64,000 nucleotides of DNA from Piscicola geometra (GCA_943735955.1 OX030958.1:4133031-4197030), one strand, 5' to 3'; counted from the stretch's first letter, positions 1-17,238 are shown. The notes: generated by a model not told the origin, from the sequence alone. Program-made: numbers and translations.

Positions 1-3000
1 ATAAAACCATTGAGAATATTTCTTCTGAATCTTCAAAAACTAATCAAGACAAAATATTTAAAACTTCAACCACAATGCCCACAACAACAAAAATGTATAC
101 ATCAGAAGACTCAAGCACAACAAATCCTCCAACGTCACTTACTCCATCTATTATAACTCCAAAACCTACAACGTCAATTACAACTTCTCTTGCCCTTACT
201 ACTCCTAATAACACTCAATACACAAAAAAGCTTACAACAATGAAGGAAGTTCAGAAATTGAGTAATAAATTTGAATTTTAAAATTTCATTATTAATTTAT
301 TCATTTTATTACCCAAAAAGCCGAAAAATATTTAAAAGTATTATTCAAAACAATTCTTTAAGCGTGAAGTATTGATCTTGTTGAAACAACAAGTTTACTA
401 CGCAAGAATGCTGTCAAAATAATAAAAATTTTAGCTTCAATTTTAATATATTTTTTATTAAATATTATACCTAGTTAATAATAATTAATCCAAAAAACAT
501 ACTCTTAGACAACGACACAAAAAAACTATACTAGTGCACTGAAACTACAACAATTACAACTACAAAAATCCCACTTCAACCATCCCAGCAGTAAGTTTCA
601 AAAGAGATCTTACAAACAACTCTGTAGTCAAACTAGACTTTGAAACTTCTGCCCTTTTCAACCTTTCCAATTTCTCAATCAATCTTTCAGTCAACGGAGC
701 TTATTACAACAAAACTGAATTAGGAAAGCAACAAAGTTCAAGCACAAAGAAAGCTTCAATTTTGGTGAGGATTATTTGTGTCATGTAATTCAAACCAACA
801 TTTTAATGGAACACTTTACTTTTTTAAAAGTTTCGAAGATTCTTTCATACTTAGCGCAATACTTGAAAGCATTTAAGCAACAAAAGAAAATTAGTACCAC
901 ATTCATATTTTTCTGGTATAAACCTATTTTTCAATTCTTCCAGGTGTTTGGTCTAGTTCCAGGAGCCATCCACAACATAAGCCTTTCTATATCAAAGTCT
1001 ACCCTCAATACCATTGTCATAACCGGTTAGATTAGCTAGAATAACTTTAATATCTTTAAATCTTAAATAACTTTATATAAGAAATATCTTTAAAAAACTC
1101 TTGTGGCTAACAATTGTTATAGTTTTAGTAAAAACATAATCCCTGGCCACAGATTATAACATTTCAGCATCACTCTTATAGCCCACACAAATCTCACTAA
1201 CACTGGAACCATTTTTTCTCTCACTTACCCCTGAAATCACGCTCATTAAACAACCATCTTTCCTCATAATAAGACCACTAGTAAAACCATTTAAACAGTC
1301 ACCACTTCAACCATTACAAAATCAACTACCACTTGCGCAAACCCTTTTACTGCAACCATCACAAAATCAACAACTTCTAAACACCAGCAAAAACAATCTA
1401 TTAAAAATCTACACATACAGCACAATAATCACTATAACTTGCAGCACCACAACCACTTGCACCTCCAACACCACCTTCAGCTCCTCGGGAAGCGTGCGGT
1501 ATCAGGCGCATCAGTGAAAGCGAAACGACCGCGTGTTTTACTTGGAGGCAAGAAGGAGGCTTCGATGCTTATGAAATACATCGGAAAAACCAAGCGGTTT
1601 ATAAAGAATTCAAGTATCAACAAGTAGATGAAAGTGTGGGGTTTGTAGATTCAGACCAAAAAGATAATGACGGAGGTAAACTTGATGGTGATGTTGACGT
1701 TGATGATTTAGACGAACACAAAGTAACTGTAAGAACAAATGATGATTCAAATAGAATAAATGAGGGAGAAAAAAATGAAAATAACGGTCTTAATGATAAT
1801 AATGATGATGTTGATACAAATACAACTTTTGAGAATTGTAAGACTTCCGAAGATGCAATAATTGAAGGGTGTCTGAGTGATTTGACGCCTGGAAAAACTA
1901 TCGAGTTTGAAATTACGACAAAGTTTGCGAATTTGTCTTCAACTCCATTCCTCTTCATGGTTTCCACAAGTGAGTCAAATTACTACTTAATGGATTTTAT
2001 AATAGTTTTATGAGCTTTCAAAAGGTTCCAGAATAAAAACTGATTTTTAAACAAGAAATAATTTAAAATATTTAAAACTATGAAACGATTTTAATTTATG
2101 AATTATTTTAATTACACAGAGGCACTGAAGCCTGAGATGATTCGTCTAGTAAACTCTACGACCAACTCAATCTGTTTCAACTGGCTGCAGGGAGGCGCTT
2201 TCGATAGCTTCAACATTTCTAATCATGAGAACTTTCAGTTTAACTGGAGTGAAATTGTCGAAGAAAATAATATGGAATCGGATGATATTATCTATGAAGA
2301 AAACGTTGAAATTATAGAGCACGAGATTGTAGTAAATTACCCTGAAAAGTTAAGAAATCGAAATAATTATAATTATTATGATGATAGAAATAATGGTCAT
2401 AAAATTAAAGAAACAGAACTGCAAAAGAGCTTTAATGACTCTACAAGGGAACCAGTTAACATCCTCGAAAGACGTTCAATTGAGGGCTGTGTGGCTGCAC
2501 TCACTCCAGGCTCCTTGTACACAATGTCAATGTATACTACATCAGAGGGAAAAGCTTCCGATATAGAATATTTTTCTTTTTCCACAAGTAGTTTACATTT
2601 TATTTTGGTTTTGATTTTCCATTTACAATGATTAATTTCCCTTTCGTATGTTTTTGAAGGAAATAGATGTATTATTAATAGAAAAATGGGCTTCTATAAG
2701 GTCTCACATTATAGAGAGTTTATCTCGAAGCTGTAATGTTTCTTAGGAAGAGAATAGCTATAAATAATTCATTTAATTACAGCAATTACCTTATGAATCA
2801 CTGAATACTATGACTTACTAAGTGAGCTTCTGTGAAAATTGTATTTACAGATTAAGTTAAAATTATTCTCAACACTTCAAAACCAGCTTCTTCACAGCCA
2901 TCAGAGATTCAGCAAATCAACTCCACTGAATCTTGCGTGTGTCTGGCCTGGAAGCAAGCCTATAAGTATCATAGTTTCACTTGTCACGTGTCCTTTGAAA

Positions 3001-6000
3001 TGTCAGAAAAATCTGAAAATCTCGAACGTTGGAGACTGGTAAGAGACCCAAAAGAAGAAAAAACTTTGGAAAAAGTAAAAAAATATTCAGAAAAAAGTGA
3101 ACACTATGGAAATCAGTTAGAAGAAACTTGTAAAGATTTCACATACCAAGAAATAGAAGATGATTCAGAAGAGAACGCTAACGAAGTTCAGATTGAAGCT
3201 TGTGTGGGAGGTCTTGAGAAGACTGGTGCTGCCTTCAACATCTCTATAGCTTCCTATGTTTTGCAACCAAGACATGGCATTTATGAAAATTCTTATAGTT
3301 TTCCATCGTGCTTTGTGGCTTTAACGAGTGAGTGAGAAGATTGAATGGAGAGGTTTCTGAAGTGTCTTTGAATGTTTTGATTACCCTAGAGCCTCAAACG
3401 ATGAATAAATTTAATATAAATGTTGAGTCCTGCACTCAGCAAAATGATTCATTGGAAAGTTTTATGAGATTTTCTTTAATAATTACAGAACCAATGAAAG
3501 CCTCCCAAGTGGAAATCTCTCCAGGAAGTAAACAACTCGGACTCATTATGAGCCAACCCCAACAAACATCGTCTATCTCTTATAAAGTTACCTACTCTAC
3601 GAACAATGAAAAACAAATAAACCAAACATGCAGTGAAAAATGTCTTTTGAAAGATTTGACCCCAGATTCAAAGTATAACATACAAGTTTATACGGTGATA
3701 GAACCAGTGGAATCAAGTTATTGTAGATTTAGTGAAGAAGCCTCTATTTCAATTCCGTTTCAATGGGACGGTTATACAAGTGAGTTTTGTTGTTAGAATT
3801 TTTGAATAAAAATTAGGATTCGATGTTGATTAAATTTATAAAAATCACGTACTCACATTGCTCCCCACTTCAACTTTCTTTCAAATCTATCATAGCCCCT
3901 GACAAAGTCCTGAATGCCAACATAACAATAGAAAATAACGCAGTGAACTTAACTTGGTCCTCTCCAAGCAGCCACAACAACATCATCTCCTACTTCCTTC
4001 TACTCAGTGACTCAACTAACATCACCTTACACTGTTTTCGAAACGATGATGTTGGATATATTAGAAATTCTGTTCAACAAGTTGTGAGTGTTTTTAGTTG
4101 AACAACTATATTTTTTCCCGTTGGTGTGTTTTTATCATTATATATTTTGTGAACTTGATGAAGTTTCTGATTATTGTGCTTTAAACCGATAAAAAATCAT
4201 TTAAATTTTGTTTTCATTGATGCCTTGATCATGAATTTGAATAGATGCAAAATCATAACCACCAATTAGGATAATCCTAGAAACTGTTCTCTAGTCATGT
4301 GGTATGCCTTCTCCGATCTGATTAACGGAAAAGAGTACGTCGTCACAATTTTACCAACAAACCCAGGAGGCTCTGGAGAACCTTCTGTACTTCAGTTCAC
4401 TTTTATTCCAAAAATAGGTTGGTAAAATCAATTTTAAAAAAGAAAAAAGACATAATAATTTTTTATTTCATGTATAGTTTTTCTATAAAAAAACTTACAA
4501 GATCTGACAAACTTATTACTTGCTTTAAAATAAGCTATAATTTATTTATTTCACAGAGGCTGGTTTTCCAGTCTGGGCTATAATCGTTTTGGTTTTCATG
4601 TTGATGTTTGTATTGGTTGGCGGAATGTTAGCCTATTTCGGCAGACACAACTTTGCAGCTAGATGGTCAGTCAATTTTCTTTTAAAAAATAAATGGTTTA
4701 TATGATATTTAATTTTAATTAAGATTAAATTACTTTTTATATTAATTCTTTAATCCAGTTTTCCCAAGTATTCAACTGCTGGTCCTCCAGGAGTTACTAT
4801 TACTGAACTTGAGTAACGAATTAACTTTGTTTAATTTAAGTTTTTTCAAAATCAATTTTCACTATTTCTTTCAGCAAATTGATTAAAAAAATTAAAATTA
4901 ATGTTTCAACGTTTTACAGCAACCCCGTTAAATAAAGAGAAAAGTTATTAAAGTTTTGATTAACTGTTCCCACTAGTTATAAAATCTTTATGATTATCAC
5001 TTCCATTTCTGTCATCATTATAACTAAAATCAATCAATTATTTTAAGCAACAAACACCACGACAACACCCACTCCTACATCCTTCTATCGAAGATTCCAA
5101 GAGCCAATGCCAATGAAGACGTGTGACTTTGCTGAAGAAGTGATGCTGAAGCACAAGGACTCAGACTATATCTTCTCAAAAGAGTACGAGGTAGTGAATT
5201 TCTAGTTTAGTTGACACTGAAATTATTTTCTTCATTAATCAAGTTACCATTGAGTTTTCGATAATCTAATTGCTGTTATATAACTATAAAGTTTTAATTA
5301 TTATTGATAATAGAAATAAAATTAATTGGAAAAAATGCATTATAAACTAAGTTTTTAAACGAGCGGAGTTCCAAGTGCCCTGCCAGAGTGGCCTTAAGAC
5401 CAGAAAACAAAGTTAAAAACCGCTTCATCGACATCCTCGCTTGTAAGTCATGTGTATTAAAGTTATTGAATTTGAAGAAAGAGCGCTATAGAAATTGATT
5501 TGATTTGATTGATTGATTGATTATTATTCTAATAATAATCATAAAATGAAAAGTATTATCATAGCTTATCTGGATTTGAAAGCAGGAATCGGTTCTGCCT
5601 ACAGAGATTTTTTGCCAATTAAGAATCCCAGTGAAGCTGATCCGGATCTTGTGTATCTATAATTTAAATCTCTCTTCAGATGACCATTCAAGAGTGAAGC
5701 TGTCAGGCGGCGAGATGGTGGACAGCGGTGACGTCAATGACTACATCAATGCCAACTTCATTCCTGTAAAAATAATAAAACAAATTAAATGACCAGAATA
5801 GTAATTTTTCGTTAAAATTTTCATTTTGTTTAGTCAAAATTGAAGCAGACGAGATAAGAACTCATAAATGAATGAAAGAAAATGCTTGAAACTAACGCAA
5901 AAATTCACACTTTCATATTTTCACAAACTTGTCCACCAATACGCGCAGGGATGCACTTCCAAGCGAGAGTACATTGCATGCCAAGGCCCCATGAAAGGAA

Positions 6001-8895
6001 CGGTAGATGATTTCTGGAGAATGGTAAGATGGAAAGAATATATTTAATAGCTTGTACTCTCATAAGAACAGATATTGTTTTTGAGACTATGTTTTGAAAA
6101 TTTAAGTTACTTTAGCAACTTCTTTTACCTCGAAAAGTTGTTTTCTTGTTTCAATTCAAATAAATTTATTTTCATCAAACTTTCACTTGTCAGGTTTGGG
6201 ACCACAAAGTCACGACCATCGTTATGCTTACCAAGCTGTTTGAGAAGGGAAAGGTAGGCCAAAAGTTTAAACCATATACGATCTTTGGAATTAAACTGAC
6301 GAGAGGATGGAAAAGTTGTTTATAAAAACAATCATAAATAATTATCATCACCCTTATCCAAGTTTTGCGAACAATCCCACACAGGAAAAATGTGTAAAGT
6401 ACTGGCCTGATGAGCAATCACAAGAGTTTGCTGATGTCACCGTAACTATGGAAAACCTCGTATCGCATGACTTCTATGAAGAAAAAACCTTCACTGTTGC
6501 TATGGTATTGAAAACTTGAAAATGAACGTCTTGAAAAAATACAAAATCGTAAAAGCTATGTATAAGGCTTTTGTGGTTTTGACAATTTAATTAGCAAGTT
6601 TGACCAAAAATGATACCATATCACGAGTTAAATTTGAGTCTTTTTAAATTTTTATTTTGCATTTAAAGAAGGATGTGAACGGAAAGAAAAAAATAAGCCT
6701 TAAACCTTGAGAATTTTCTAATATAACGCTGTAACCACTATCAACAGGGAACTGAGAAACGAACATTAACTCACTTTTGGTTTCTAACGTGGCCTGACTT
6801 TGGAGTGCCATGCAAGAAGCAACTACTAAAGTTTCTGAAGGTTGTAAGAAGTTCCATCCAGCCCACCCATCCAACCATCATCCATTGCAGGTTTGGTGTT
6901 TGAGGTTTCTTTAGTGGTTGGGATTAGAGACCGACCGAAATTCGGTTCGGTTTCGGTTTCGGCGCCGAAATTGCCAATTTTCTTAGTTTCGGCAATTTTT
7001 CGGTTTCGGCCGAATCTAATTTTACAATTTCAGCAATTTTTCGGTTTCGGCCGAAAATAATTTTGTAATTTCGGCTCAATTTCGGTTTCTGCCGAAATGG
7101 ATCTCAAATTCACCGAAAAACCGAAATTTTTATTTTATTAATGTAGTTTATCTGATATATCTGTATCTTCAATCGAACTATTAAGTTCGGATTCGATTCT
7201 CTATTAGATATCTATTAGTTATCGTGGTTGATTGATTTATGGGTGTCATCAGACTAATTATTCGAATAACATATACAAGCATCTGGAACAACAATCATGT
7301 ATTTGAAATTCAAGTAAATTGGGATACGTTCAATGATGATATTTAACAAAACTTTTTTTAAGCAAATTCTATTTTTTAAAACATTTTTTAAAAAAATGTC
7401 AAAAGAAAGTATCTGTATATCCTCAATCGAACTCGAATTATTAAGTTTGGGTTCGATTCTCATCTCTATTAGATATCGTGGTTAATTGATTTATTGGTGA
7501 AATAAGACTAATTTTTCGAATAAGATATACAAGCGTGTGGAATTCTAGATATCCATTCTTTGAAAAACACTATATATAAGTCGAAAGAACGAGAAGATTT
7601 GGCTTCGATTAATTAATTCAAAAATAAATTGCGAGAATGTCGTTGAATCCTATTTGAAAGTTTTTTTTTCAAAATGTCAGTCTGACCAAAGCAAAGCCTG
7701 TCAACAACAAAAAATGTTTGTTGTTGAAAAACTTTTATTTTTTGGCTTAAAATATACGCTTGTTTGGATTTCCTTATTAAACTGGCATTGTCATCGTTAA
7801 ATACTATTTTTCATTTTAAATAAAAGTTGGAAAAAATTTCGGTTTCGGCCGAAAATCTTATTACAATTTCGGTTTAATTTCGGTTTCGGCCGAAAATCTT
7901 ATTACAATTTCGGTTTAATTTCGGTTTCGGCCGAAAATTGATATTCAATTTCGGCTTAATTACGGTTTCGGCCGAAAATGGGATTTTAATTTCGGCCTAA
8001 TTTCGGTTTCGGCCGAAATAAAAATATATGTTTCGGTCGGTCTCTAGTTGGGATGTATGTAGTGATTACAGGAAGTGTGGTGTTGGTGATGTTTATGGTT
8101 ATAAAAGTTGTTAAAGTGATTTTAATGGCTATATTTTCATGGTAGTTATAACTTTTATTGCCAATTTTCGAAACAATTTATACACTTTGCAAACAACCTA
8201 TTTAACCACCAATCTAATCATTCCATAAACAGCGCAGGGGTAGGCAGAACTGGAACTTTTATTCTCCTAGATAGGGTTTTGCGCAGTTTGGAAGAAGATA
8301 TTTACATCGATTTGTTCTCAGTGATCGTGGAAATGAGGCAGTTCCGATGTCGCATGGTGCAGACCGAGGTGAGGTGTTTGATGGCAATAATTGGAAGTTT
8401 GGTTTGTGGGTGCACTTGAGTAGTTTGTTGAGATGAATGAGTTTTGAAGTGAACAAAGTTAATATTTTCAAAGTTTGGAAAATAAAATTTATCGATGTAT
8501 CAAAGCATAACTTTTGGGATATTTCCATCGCAACCAGGCTCAATACATTTTTGCCCATGATTGTCTACTGGAAGAACTCACCAGCTGCCCGCCATCTCTG
8601 TGTGTTGAAGGTGAACACAACACAATTTAGATGATGTTTATATAATAAAACGGATCATTAGTGCGTGGATGTGCGATTTGGTTTTTGTGTGAGATTTAGA
8701 GATATACTAATAAGTTTATTGCATACAAATAAATTCATAACGTGTTTTTGACAATCTTTAAAGCTTAATCATTTTCCAAAATCAGTACACAGCTCTCACA
8801 AACCACTATACAACCCCCACACAGCCGACTATGTCAACCAGTCTTTCATTTCCGAAACCTACCACATCAATCCTAGTTACAGACCTTTCAAGTGA
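1..8895 (+). CDS. R3-type receptor protein tyrosine phosphatase (FN3 ectodomain, TM, single PTP domain), 5' partial
   Basis: Removes phosphate from phosphotyrosine on membrane-proximal substrates. Exons: Thr-rich mucin-like segment 1-about 250, then 589-764, 944-1025, 1445-1969, 2120-2587, 2887-3327, 3489-3779, 3896-4083, 4270-4417, 4557-4665, 4759-4812, 5094-5190, 5364-5442, 5680-5765, 5949-6023, 6194-6253, 6385-6504, 6748-6890, 8233-8368, 8538-8610, 8786-8895. About six divergent fibronectin-III units come first, several on phase 1-1 exons. A TM helix follows in 4557-4665 (VWAIIVLVFMLMFVLVGGML). The single PTP domain has KNRFIDIL, DYINANF, WPDFGVP (general acid Asp), HCSAGVGRTG (catalytic Cys and Arg) and the Q-loop MVQTEAQY, so it should be active. 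One PTP domain plus FN3 repeats is the R3 plan (DEP1/PTPRB/Ptp10D). The tail holds YVNQ. The first exon's limits and the 5' edge of 5094-5190 are uncertain. Signal peptide and earlier FN3 units lie outside the window. Confidence 0.95.
5484..5530 (+). repeat. Solo LINE/SINE 3'-tail fragment in a phosphatase intron
   Basis: The sequence AGAGCGCTATAGAAATTGAT is followed by TTGAT/TGAT repeats. It resembles the tail of the LINE at 11709-12125 and the fragments at 28970-29026 and 51874-51925. It is read here as a degenerate 3' end. Confidence 0.55.
6925..8046. mobile_element. Non-autonomous hAT-like transposon with palindromic subterminal arrays
   Basis: The 1122-bp element has perfect 16-bp terminal inverted repeats (TAGAGACCGACCGAAA at the left, its reverse complement at the right). 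The flanking 8-bp target duplication GTTGGGAT is perfect (6917-6924 and 8047-8054). Both subterminal regions carry multiple copies of a palindrome around TTTCGGTTTCGGCCGAAA. The AT-rich centre has no ORF resembling a transposase. An 8-bp duplication with short inverted repeats and subterminal arrays is typical of hAT elements. It sits in the phosphatase intron between exons 6748-6890 and 8233-8368. Confidence 0.9.
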
Positions 8896-10965
8896 CATCC
8901 AAAACATTCTTAAATTGTAAAAAATCTTTAAAAATTTGTTATACAATTTAACAAACAATCGTTGTAATAATTTGTTTAATATAAAATCGTTTAATTTTGA
9001 GTATTCTTATTACAGCATGCTAATATAAATGTAAGAAATTACTGATTTTAAAATAATTTAAGATTTGTTTGTTATAAGGCTTTAAATATAACTCTTTATA
9101 TTAATTTTAAAATAACATTTCTATGAACATTTCGACGATTTAGATTTTTTTGAAATCGCATTTCTATTAATGTAACTTTTCCCATTCTTATGATTCGTAT
9201 TCTATTTTTACATTTTGTAATAAACATTTTTTAATACTTATTTTCAAAATTTAATTTGCTTTTAATTTCTTTAGATAACTTGAAATATTGATGATTTTGA
9301 AAAACATTTTTTTAACATTTGAAAAAATCCTTGTAAGATAATATAGTCAGAATGTTTTTTCACTACGTTTTAATCCTCATGTTTGAATATATCTTTTAAA
9401 TACAAAAATATTATTCATTAATTTAGAGTTTCTAAATAAGTGTCCGTATGCATTAAAACAGACACGTATACATTATTATAATGCTTTTAATAACTCTTAG
9501 AAAAATCTCAGTCATCAATAATTGATGTAATTATCACAGACTTTCAATTAAATTAGTTTTAGTCTTTTGAACATACTGTGTAACCTTACTATGTAATGCT
9601 TTGACGTTTGTGTAGCAGCCACTTCAGTTTGGCGTAATTTCTATTAACTGCATCTTCATTCATTGCCACTTTATTTTTTCTATTTCCAAACTTGACGCTT
9701 GTTTTAAAAGTTTCGAAAAAAGATAAATTAATAAATGTGATGCCATTTATGAGGTTGATTTTAGCAGAAGCGATTGTGAAAGCGAGTCTAAGATGGTTTA
9801 TGAATGCTAATATTGATTCATTTAATTACACATTTTCTTTATTTATGTTTTTATAGAATTATAATTCATTTGAAAAATCAAAATCAGCAGTCGGAATAAC
9901 ATCAAGAAAACACCTTAGAATTTGTGACAAAAGTATTTGCTTCATGCCTAGTATATTTCCATGTTACCAGCTCCAATTTTATGTTTTTACTCCAAACTTC
10001 TTACAGATCACTATTCATTACTCAGCTTTTATTATGCAAACCTCATTCCTTTTTTTCGAATAATGAATTCATTTTATCTTTTTATCAAAGTGGTTATATG
10101 CATTAAAAACGATCAGTTTGATGTTTTAAAATATTTTCATACACTATATTTCTATGCTTTTAGTTGGCTCTATAGAGAATAAAAATCGAAAAAGGTTGGT
10201 TTCCCTTCTTGAAATATTCACATGCTAAAAAGACATTTGTCGCTTTAAAAATACATTTTAAAGTTTAATAAAAAATTCCTCTGAAGAAAGTTATAATCGA
10301 TTAAAGTCTGCCGAGTTAGTTAATGCATATGTTACGGATTCTTAATTAGACGAACCAAGATGTGAACTCAGTTACATAAAAAAATTGATTTCTTATTTAT
10401 AAAAATAAAAAGTATAATTTGATGCTTGCATATAGACTTATAAATATTATAACTTCATTTTAAATAAAAAAAACTATTATTCTTAAGATATATTTTTATT
10501 CAACTTTAAATGATTAATTGTAAACTTTTAAAACCTATTATTATATTTTAAACATTAATGAGAATGTTGTGAAGTGTGTGTATAAATAAATAGGAGAATA
10601 AAATACAAATTTAATTTGTAATAAACACATAAAATTTTCAACATGAAAGAATAAGAAATATAGCAAAAACCTTACTCTAAAAATTTTCAATGATAAAAAT
10701 AAATTTATCGATCATATTAATTAATTAATTATATTAATTAATTTAGAGGCACTATAAATCACGATTATATACCAGTGACTGTTCATCCAGAAAATAGATA
10801 CATCATACTTGAAATATTTTACTTTGTTCAAGTTATTATAAATAACAATGAGCTTATTATTTATAAAATTAATTTTCAAATCATATATCAGATCTTTATA
10901 TTAATTTAGCCAATTCATGTAACCATTTTTGAAATAATCACCCATCAATTCAGCCATTCATTCAT
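8896..10965. other. Intergenic AT-rich interval between the phosphatase and RAB21
   Basis: This holds the 3' flanks of two convergent genes. I see only short spurious ORFs and AT-rich sequence, with an ATTAATTAATTA palindromic run near 10715-10745. No conserved coding, tRNA or rRNA signal is visible. Confidence 0.6.
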
Positions 10966-13206
10966 TCATCCACAGCAAGACGATGAATTCTGTACAGGTT
11001 GTTGATCATCGCGAATTGTGACTCCACCCCCTCTATGCCTACCGACTCCCTCCTTTTCTCTCTCACTATATCTCTCCAACATTTCTGCAACAAAGCGATT
11101 GTAGGAGTTTAAAAAATAATTTTTATTTTCAATGTTGCATAGTTTTTAATATTATTTCTTTAAGAGGGAAATAAATATGCAAAATCATAGATGTTTTCAG
11201 ATACTATTTCAGTATATACGAGTTCAATCAATGAATATGATCATTTTTCGCATAGTAAATTTGTTCTGACATTTGGTACAAAAAACAACTATGCATTTAG
11301 ATGAGAAAACATATTTTACCCCATATTAAAGTGAGCACCGCTAATATTCATGAAAAAAACGAAAGAAAGCTTGATTTATGTAGCCGTTACATGATTCATA
11401 AACACAATCATCATCATGACCACCATCATCATCATCATCATCATGACCATCATCATCATCATGCCTCTAGTAAGGTCGAAGAAGAGTTCCTCGAGACCCT
11501 TGTTCAGCTTGGCAGACGTTTGAAAGTGCTTAGCGCCTACTGAATGTGCGTAACTGGCATGGAGATGACGATGATGGTGATGATAATGATGATGGGGGTA
11601 ATGGTGGCGATGATGATCGTGATGATAATGATGATGGGGGTAATGGTGGCGATGATGGTGTTGATGGTGGTAATGATGATAGTCATGAAAATTATGATTA
11701 TGAATGTGGTCCAATCAATCAATCAATCACTAATAATTTGTATAGCGCCCTTTACTAAGTGAACAAAAGCGCTCAGCCATCACGTCCCAAACAAGTACGT
11801 CTTCAGGCCTCGACGGAAAGTTATGAGTGACTTAGTTGAAGTTAAAGAAGAAGGTAAAGAATTCCATAAAAGAGGACCACAGTAAGAAAAAGAACGTTTA
11901 GCAAAAGAGTGTTTAACTGGAAAACGAAAAGAACGATTAAAGGTGGATGATCTTAGACCAGATTTAGGGGGTTGTTTAGTTAGATTTGTAAGATAGATTG
12001 GAGCATTACAGTTATGAATTTTAAACATATTTAGGCATATTTTAAAAGTCACTCTAGATCTCATAAAACCACTGGTCCCAGAAAAGTCCATAGCTAACAA
12101 GTTATTGTTAAATGAGACACTGAAGATATAAAAACGATATAGTTTGCAATGGACAACAGACAGGCAGTAAAAATCTTGGTTCAACAAACAAACAACCCAA
12201 CAAAACGTCATCATCGCTTTCACACCAAAGCACCAGCACCAGCCACCTCTCGGCCACTTCCAAAGGCACATGTCGATCCTTCTCCAAGTCAAGTTTGTTT
12301 CCGACAATCCTCAGACACACCCGATCGCCCAGCATCTTACGTAACTCCTTCACCCAAACTTGAACCTGGAATGTGTATGAAAGATGACGGAGAATGGGAG
12401 ATTTTGCGTTTGTGTGCATGGATAGTTTTGATGTTTTTTGAAACAGATTGGTGAATTGAATGGATTTCTGTGAATATACCTTACATAATATACATAGTAT
12501 AATACAATAGTTAGAACTAGAAATGTTTAAAACCAAAAAATTGAATAATCAACTCAAGTAAAAGTGAATCTCTCACTTTCTTGAAAGAGTCTTCGTCAGT
12601 GATGTCGTACACTAACAAGGCACCATTGCTGTCTCTGTAGTAGATTGGTCCTAAGGCATGAAACCTGTGCAAGTTTTTTATTTTACTTTATTATATTTGA
12701 GTTAATATTACAATTTTATAACTTATATATTGAAAAATATATGATTAAAAATTATTTTTATATATAAGAATACTTTTTCTTTTATTGCAATTGTTTAAAC
12801 CACCTTTCTTGGCCTGCAGTGTCCCAAAGAGAAAGAGTGATTCTTTTGTCTTCTATGGTCAACTTTTTTGTCAAAAAAGATGCCTGCATTTTTGAAAGAA
12901 AAATATATAATATTAATAAATTATATAACATTTGTATATAATTTATAAAATTAAAATCTCCAATAAAAACAATTAAATCTAATTATTAATCTAAGTCTTA
13001 GATTCTAAGAGGAGTATGGTTTATTTTAAGTAAAAATCTACTTTCATTATAAAACAAATAATTGTTACTTGAAGTGTGGAGATGTGTTTATCTCTGAACT
13101 TGTCTTCCACATAACGAAGAACCAAAGATGTTTTACCAACAGCTCCTTCACCCAATAAGACAACTTTGAATGTTATGTTCTGATCACCACCTTGTCTTTC
13201 AGTCAT
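10966..13206 (-). CDS. RAB21: Rab GTPase RAB21, complete
   Basis: Small GTPase of early endosomes; the RAB21 family acts in integrin traffic and endocytosis. Exons in coding order: 13206-13069, 12883-12804, 12664-12577, 12365-12247, 11553-11465, 11084-10966, summing to 633 nt (210 aa; human 225). The start gives MTERQGGDQNITFKVVLLGE. Motifs visible are the P-loop GEGAVGKT, switch II WDTAGQERF, GNKLDLE and TSAK. RAB21-specific segments WVKELRKML and SVGAKHFQTSAKLNKGLEEL separate it from other Rabs. It ends NSSSCCG, a dicysteine prenylation signal with one trailing residue. The intron after 11465 appears to start with GC rather than GT (AGAG|GC), and the phase-1 join to 11084 restores the frame. 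The hypervariable tail is short and charged. The intron between 12247 and 11553 carries a LINE 3' fragment. Confidence 0.95.
11400..11460. repeat. CAT/ATG trinucleotide repeat in a RAB21 intron
   Basis: Imperfect (CAT)n next to the putative GC donor of RAB21 exon 11465-11553. Similar ATG/GAT repeats flank the acceptor side at 11566-11700. The His-rich and Met-rich ORFs here are products of the repeat. Confidence 0.8.
11709..12125 (-). mobile_element. 5'-truncated non-LTR retrotransposon (LINE) 3' end
   Basis: On the minus strand an ORF runs to a TGA at 11780-11782. Its end reads RSFSYCGPLLWNSLPSSL, then KSLITFRRGLKTYLF. This is the characteristic C-terminal tail downstream of the reverse transcriptase in CR1/L2/jockey-type LINEs. 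Upstream, KICLNMFKIHN and APIYLTNL also match that tail. The 3' end follows: GAGCGCTTTTGTTCACTTAG, then GGGCGCTATACAAATT and TGATTGATTG at about 11709-11725. The 5' boundary is approximate because the repeat fades into RAB21 intron sequence. The reverse transcriptase core is absent, so the copy is dead. Confidence 0.85.
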
Positions 13207-13778
13207 TTTGAAAAAAGTTTATAACTATATTTATACCTTATTAATTTTCATAATATATTTAACTCCTAGGAAAACTGATCATATGTGTGATGTAATATTA
13301 AATCTATTTTTCCTAAGTGTGTGAAACGTTAGGTAAGCTATCGATAAATCTTTTTTCCCATGGTACAAAGTCTAAATAAATTAAATTTAAAGTAACAGTT
13401 TTTATGACTGTTATAAAAACTTTTCGGCATTTTTTTTAGTAATATTCTCGACCTTAATTTCAAAAATCTAAATATGCTTCACGTTTATAATTATTTTATC
13501 CTCATTTGACTTCAAAATATAACCTTCCTACAACGTTTTTAAATTATCTCTTCAATATAAACGAAAGAAACTTTGAAAATAATAAATTTATTACCATTAT
13601 AATAAATCGTCAAATCGACAAACACACGTTAAAAAACTAAATAATTCAATTTAATACATAGAATTTCACAACTAATAAATAAATATCATATAAAAAAACA
13701 AAATAAAACGTTAACCAATTCATTCTAAAACATTTTTTATTTGTAGGCGCAAAAAGATTTACTAAAGAAACAAATGGA

Positions 13779-17238
<3,460 letters not shown>

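Noticed and set aside
11376..11762. His-rich and Met/Asp-rich small proteins
   Set aside because: CAT/ATG repeat artefacts around a RAB21 exon.
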